Positions 59,045-64,000 of a stretch of 64,000 nt of DNA are shown piece after piece; the stretch's first letter is position 1; every line of letters starts with the position of its first letter. This stretch comes from Otis tarda. Lineage: Eukaryota > Chordata > Aves > Otidiformes > Otididae. The stretch is from NCBI GenBank assembly GCA_026413225.1, contig CM048560.1, forward strand, positions 10,744,001 to 10,808,000, written 5' to 3'. The translations under genes were made by a program, and so were the position numbers. Under the pieces are notes generated by a model. The model ran no database searches. It was not told where the DNA came from and worked only from the letters and a program-made list of their open reading frames with translations.

Positions 59045-62000
59045 CGGGGCGGCTGGAGGCTTCGGTGGAGGCGGCTCTGGGATAACCAAACTGCTGTGTA
59101 ATTTAAGTGAGATATCTGTATATAGCTTTGAAGTTGTTTTTCTCCAAGGAGCGAGGAGGTGGCGGCAAGTAGCCAGTTCTAACAGAACATTTTAAGAACT
59201 GCCAAATGACCCTTTTTTTCGGTCAAGTACCTACTCCTGCTGTCAGACTTTTTTTTTATAACAGAAGATTCAGTTCCAGACTTGCCTGTTTTGTGGAATT
59301 CTGGGTCTCTGGTTTGGAGCTGGTTACTTGCCACCATGGTTTATCTGTATATATGGTTGAGTTGTAATATCAATAATAATACTGTTTCAGCCGTTCCCTG
59401 CTGCCCGCTGTGGAAGGCAGAGGGGACTCTGTCCTTCATCAGAGTAAAGAAGGGAGAAAATGTTTTAAGAGAAACATACCATTATATTACAGGGAACTGA
59501 TTCTTCTGTGAACTGCAAGGGTGGTGTTTCTCTCTTGTTAAAAAAAAAAAAGGGGGCGAGGGGGAAGAAATCATTAGGTTTTACAATCCAGAAGACCTTC
59601 TGGTCCTGCCATGGGAATGCACAAGCTCAGTGTTTTCAGTATTGCTGCTTACAGCTGTGACTAAAGACATTCCAGTAAACCTATTTTTGACTGTACATCT
59701 GGAGTTCTTGCACATCTTCGTAGTGTTCTGGAGGACATTCATGGCTCTCTGTTGCTGGGAGTCCCTAGGAAAGGGCCGTTGCAGTGTTTTCTTCACCAGA
59801 AGCAAGAAGTGCGTGCAAAGCCCAGCTATTTGCCCAATGACATGAAACACAGCAGGAGGACAGCAGCTCTCCTGAAACCACTCCAGGGTGAACAAGCTCA
59901 TTTCATATTCCGAGCCCTTCACCTTGATGTGGTGGTGGTCCCGAATGCCAGCCTGTTTTCCATCCCTGTGAGCCAGTGGGGTGAGGGTTGCTCCCAGACA
60001 GATGCACTGGGGTGCTCGGGGAGGTGTAGGGGCCCCTGTGTTGGACTAAACAGGAGCTGAGCTCCTCCATCCATGGGTGGGAATGCTATGTTTGGGCTGT
60101 CTCCATCCTTGGTTTCAGGTGTTGGTGGCATTTCTGTTTGCCCTTTGTTTTTGGGACCCTTGTTCCTTCCCCAGCCCTGAACCTGAGACTTTAGCTCAGC
60201 CAAGATCGGGCTCTCCTAGTTCTCTTTTTGCTGTCTCTCTTCTGATGAGAGAAGCATTGTCCTGCTTAGTGTGTATCTGAAGTAATGCTGGAGAGGGGAA
60301 ATGGTGCCCCAGAGAATTCCCAGTGCCGTGTCCCAGCTTCCTCTTCTGAACCTGCCCCCAGTACCTTGTACACAGTTTCCATCTGAGTGGTGGTGCTGCC
60401 TCATGCAGAGAAACAGATTAAAAGTGAGCACAGCAGGCTGGAGGGTCAGATGTGATTACAAGCTCCGCTTGCCCAGCTGGGATGTAAACAGGGCTTTTCC
60501 CCTCTGTGGTCTCTGGTCTCTCCAGGGGGGAACCAGAGAGCCAAGCTGGGTTTTTCCTCCTGAAGAGTAGCCTGGTTTTAAGACCATACACCCAGTGGAA
60601 GGGACAAAAATAATCCTGGCTATTTCTTTGGCTACTCTCCACTTGCAAAGGAACAAGACGGTGGATGAAGAGGCACTGTGTCTGTCTTCAGGGGGGCTGG
60701 AGGTCTTGCTGAGCTATTGGGTACTTCTTCGTGCCAGCTGGAAAGTGAGTTAACAGTGCTGCGAGCCTGTATAACGGCTGTGCTGTGCCTGCTCTGCCCT
60801 GCCTGCTAGGGCAGGCTTTCCTCCTGCTGCTGGAGAGTCCTGCTGGTACCTCTGGCTTTTTCTCCCAGCCCCATCTTGCCTTTGCTGCTGCCACCCACAG
60901 AAGGACTTTGGTGCTGCAGTAGTGCGTCAGGACTTCAAATCCCTGTTGGCACCAGGTCTGAGCAAGAGAAGCTTTGTGGTTGCTTGCTAGAGGCAAAGCC
61001 TGGCTTTAAAGCTGAGCTGAGGGCCTTGGAAAATGGGTGCTGGTAGGATGAAGGCTTCACTGCAACCTTACTGTGTTAAAGAACGCTTACAGCTGCCAAA
61101 TTTGGGAGCTGCTGCTATACCCTCCTGCGCCCTGTCCTTGCTGGGTTTGGCAGATCCCTGTCAGCAGTGTGTCCTTAGAGATGCCAGGCAGCACTGAACT
61201 CTCCTCAGTGCAAGCACCAGCGTACCATCCCGAGAAGCGCTGCTGTTAGCACCGTGCCAGCAGTGCGCTGCTTCAGACAGCCACAAGCATTTTTCCAGCT
61301 GACCAAGATCCACAGAAAATGAGGTGGCAAGGTCAGCACCCCTAACCCTGGACCATCTGTGTCTTGTGCCTGCCTGGGACTCATCCTTTGATACCAAAGG
61401 GACTGGATGAGGCCTGCCGCAGGCAGCTGAGTGCAGGCAGAAGGTTCTTGCCCTGGGAAAGCTGGCTTTCCTCGACATCGCTGCCAGAGTGCTTTCGCAG
61501 CATCTCCCAGGAGGCTGGGGTGCAAATGGTTGTACTTGAGATGCAGGGCAGGGAATAGCTGTCGTGGCCAAAGCCTTCAGTGCGCTTCCCTGAGCTGCCA
61601 GAATTAGGTGTTGATCAGTTTTAGGTTCGAGTCTTCCAATGCTGGGGTCATTTGAACACAGACCTTCTCAAGGGACCAGCTCTGGCTGCGAGGCAGCAGC
61701 AAATCAACAGTCCTGGTCAGTAACTTCACAGTAATACAATTTATTCAGCCTTGGAAAATCTATAGAACTTGCTGAAAAGATCATGACAATGTCTGGTCTC
61801 AGGTAGGTTATAGAGCAGTCCTTATGTTCCTCTGAGATACCATGGTCTCTGTATTGCAGCCTGTGCTGTCCCACTCTGCACTGGTGGCAGGGAGAACTGC
61901 AGTAAGTGGAAAGGGTTGTTGTTTCCAGCAGTGTCTGCATGCTTTGGGGTTGATTTTCACTTGGGAGACGTTATGAAGGAGATTTTGCAACAAAAACAAT

Positions 62001-62700
62001 TCCTTCACCCAAGCGTAGGGTGTGTTTTATCCATTCCCTCTTTGTGCAGAAGACAGACCTCTTCATTAGCTGCTATTTTCCACGATTGTTTTTTTACAGG
62101 GAACGGCATGTTTTGGCTGGAGCTGTGCATTCCTGCTGCAGGGCTGGTTCCTCCACCCAGTTTTTCTGGTGTGACCCATGCAGCGAGACCCCAGGCGTCC
62201 CCATGCCTGAGGGCTGCAGGGATGGATGGCCAGAGCTCTTGACATAAGTGGGGAGAGGCCTCCCCACTCCCAGCTCTGGGAGGTGGCCAGACCAGAGGGG
62301 ATGAAGTCCCACCTCGGCTGTCTCCTTGTAAAACAGGAGCTTCTGGGGGTGCTGGGTGTGAGGTGGAGGCCTGGGAACCACAGTGGAGGAGCTCTCAGGG
62401 CCCTGTGGCTTCACAGAGCACTGTTCCCCCCTCCCCTGTGGCTGAGGGGCCCTGGGCTTCACTGCCCCATTCCTCTGGGGCTCCACACTGGGAGCAGGGA
62501 TCATCTTTTGACCTCTGAGTCCACCTCTCCCCACCAGTGGTTTTGCTACAGCTGCCAGCTGCTCCTGCATCTACCTTCGGACAGATGAAACTTGATCACT
62601 CCCGCACAGGAAATCTGGTGTCAGAAAGTGCAGAGTTGCCACAGGTCGGGGAGTAAATAGCAGCAGCGCTTGGAGCACAATCCACTGCCAAACTCCCCCA
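59045..62700 (+). other. VAMP4 3' UTR (length unknown) and intergenic DNA
   Basis: T-rich sequence directly after the stop is probably 3' UTR. I saw no AATAAA in this stretch; AATAAT near 59372 and ATTAAA at 60417-60422 are the nearest variants, so the end is undecided. No gene recognised up to the ITPA CpG island. Confidence 0.5.
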
Positions 62701-63146
62701 ACTACGTTCGATTCCACTTCGGGGAAAACACGGAGACAGATCCTCCGGCCGCGGCTGCCAGGCGCTGGGGAAGTAAACAGGGAGGTGGCCGGGCCCCAGC
62801 CGGCGGGGAGCAGCGGCCGCGGGGCCTGAGGGGGCGCGGGGGGGCGGCCCGTGGCGAGGGACGGGGCCCCGAGGGGGGCGAGCCCGGCCTGCGCGGCCGC
62901 CCCAGCCGCCATGGCGACCGGCACCCGGCCCGCCCCTCTCTCGCGAGGCTGCGCCAGGCGGACCCCGCGCATGCGCACAGGCGGCGCCGCGCACCGGCGA
63001 GCGGCAAGCGCCCTCCCTCGGAGGGACCGGAAGTTCCCATCTCTTTGGTAGCTCCGGAAGCCTTTCCCTATTGGCTGGCCGTTGCTGGGAGCGGTGCCGC
63101 CGGCGGCAGTGATTGGCGGCTCAGCGCACAGGCGCGGGGGGTCGGG

Positions 63147-63209
63147 ATGGCGGCGCCGGCCCGGCGGAGCGTGGTGTTCGTGACGGGCAACGCCAAGAAG
63201 CTGGAGGAG
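63147..63209 (+). CDS. ITPA: ITPA coding exon 1
   Basis: ATG in GTCGGGATGGC; 63 nt, ends in phase 0 at EE before donor GTGGGG. Confidence 0.95.
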
Positions 63210-63520
63210 GTGGGGGCGGTTGCCTGGCAACGCGCGGCCTGGGCCTGGCCCTGGTCTGGGCCTGGCCCTGGTCTGGGCCTGACGGGCGGGTTTCCCTCCG
63301 TTCTCCCTCCACAGGTCACTCAGATCCTCGGGGACTCCTCGCCCTACACGCTGGTGGCGAAGAAAATTGACCGTAAGTTGGCCGCGGTGCGCGGGGACAC
63401 GCGAGGACGCGGCCCGGTCCCGTTGTCTGCTCAGCGCTGGCCTTTGTGTCCCCAGTGCCCGAGTACCAGGGGGAGCCGGACGAGATCTCCGTGCAGAAGT
63501 GCCGCGAAGCCGCCCGCCAG
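63147..63520 (+). CDS. ITPA: ITPA, first three coding exons (gene cut by window end)
   Basis: Inosine triphosphate pyrophosphatase, a cytosolic HAM1-family enzyme that hydrolyses ITP, dITP and XTP to the monophosphates and keeps deaminated purines out of nucleic acids. Coding exons: 63147-63209, 63315-63372, 63456-63520. They give [40 protein letters not shown] and [22 protein letters not shown]. The phosphate-binding TGNAKK motif is residues 13-18. P31 aligns with human Pro32, the site of the deficiency variant P32T, and is intact. The start matches the human N-terminus within one residue. Introns are tiny (105 and 83 bp). The next human exon (starting VQGPVLVEDT) is not in the window. Confidence 0.96.
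63210..63314 (+). repeat. ITPA: ITPA intron 1 (105 bp) with a 17-bp tandem repeat
   Basis: The unit gggcctggccctggtct occurs twice in a row plus a partial third copy (63241-63280), filling much of the intron. Confidence 0.9.
63315..63372 (+). CDS. ITPA: ITPA coding exon 2
   Basis: 58 nt; acceptor TCCACAG, donor GTAAGT. It leaves one base into leucine. Confidence 0.95.
63456..63520 (+). CDS. ITPA: ITPA coding exon 3
   Basis: 65 nt; acceptor TCCCCAG. It ends CGCCAG before GTCACT, a weak donor, but the boundary agrees with the human exon (RQ|VQ). Confidence 0.9.
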
Positions 63521-64000
63521 GTCACTCGCGTTCTCTTTTCTCTTTCCCGTCGGTCGGAGCGGGGCGTGGGTGCGGGCGGACCCCCGTCCCGGCGGGGCGG
63601 GAGGCAGCCGGGGGCGCTGAGACTTCTGATCCAGCCCTGAGGAAATCCAGGGCCGTGCCGGAGCCTGGCCTGGCCTCACTGCACTGCCATCACCCGGTTG
63701 TTTCTGCTCTATGCTGGGTAGTGGTGAATTCTTGCTCGTAACACAGTGTTTAGACAGTCCTGCTGCTGCTCCTCTGGCCTCCTGTGGCCCTCGAGCAGCA
63801 GGAATACTTGACAGCTCCTTCGATCCAGCCCCAGCGTTTGTGGGACACACAGTTTTCTGTCAGCTGGAGCTTCTGATGGATCGTCTTCCAGACTTGTCTC
63901 TGGGATGGCTGTCTTAAAAGAACCAAGTGAGGACTGAGACCCAAGGAGAATGCAGATGTGCCTCCAGGGCACAGGATTTCCCCTGCCTTGTCCCACCATT
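63521..64000 (+). other. ITPA: ITPA intron 3, start
   Basis: No further ITPA exon is recognisable before the window ends. Confidence 0.8.

Larger units (their letters stand above)
62750..63600 (+). promoter_or_regulatory. ITPA: CpG-island promoter of ITPA
   Basis: CpG-dense block with a TCTCGCGAGG element (62939-62948, BANP/ZBTB33 type), an NRF1 core CGCGCATGCGCA (62966-62977), ETS sites ACCGGAAGT (63026-63034) and CCGGAAG (63054-63060), and two inverted CCAAT boxes ATTGG (63070-63074 and 63112-63116, NF-Y) just before the start codon. This is a TATA-less housekeeping promoter; the TSS is inferred to lie in about 62,980-63,130. Confidence 0.8.

Noticed and set aside
61600-61650. tRNA T-arm-like GGTTCGAGTC
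   Set aside because: The flanking bases do not form a T-stem and there is no acceptor stem, D-arm or anticodon arm around it.
62571-63230. 219-codon minus frame opposite ITPA exon 1
   Set aside because: CpG-island shadow; no conserved protein seen, so a divergent partner gene for ITPA is not supported.

Overview
The window is from a bird nuclear genome, probably a neoavian. The evidence is multi-exon vertebrate genes with GT-AG introns, short CR1 LINE 3' fragments carrying the TCATAGAATGG-type end, two solo LTRs that look like avian ERVL-type LTRs, and very low repeat content. The species cannot be named from the sequence alone. There are no bacterial, phage or CRISPR features.

Layout, left to right. 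(1) 1 to about 40,345, plus strand: the 3' two thirds of PRRC2C, a large disordered RNA-granule and translation-associated protein. I could place 21 coding exons, a stop at 38725-38727 and a 1.6 kb 3' UTR with several poly(A) signals. The gene continues off the left edge. (2) About 40,346-43,040: intergenic, no gene seen. (3) 43,045-46,060, minus strand: complete MYOC (myocilin) in three exons, 467 aa, with signal peptide, coiled coil and olfactomedin domain. (4) 45,400-47,200: a dense CpG island holding the MYOC TATA box and the VAMP4 promoter, so the two genes are head to head. (5) About 46,400 to beyond 59,044, plus strand: complete VAMP4, an R-SNARE of 141 aa in seven coding exons. Its largest intron holds a solo LTR and a conspicuous 18-bp hairpin. 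(6) About 59,045-62,700: VAMP4 3' UTR of unknown length and intergenic DNA. (7) 62,700-64,000, plus strand: a second CpG island with NRF1, BANP/ZBTB33-type, ETS and NF-Y motifs, and the first three coding exons of ITPA (inosine triphosphatase). ITPA continues off the right edge.

The genes are ordinary and share no pathway: RNA granule protein, extracellular matrix protein of the eye drainage tissue, trans-Golgi/endosome SNARE and nucleotide-pool sanitiser. The unusual points are arrangement and structure. From memory, VAMP4 is co-oriented with MYOC in human and ITPA lies on human chromosome 20, so head-to-head MYOC/VAMP4 and VAMP4-ITPA adjacency would be rearrangements. There are two sense-oriented solo LTRs with intact 5-bp target duplications, two strong intronic hairpins, and a much shorter low-complexity linker in PRRC2C than in human. 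I found no convincing previously undescribed system.
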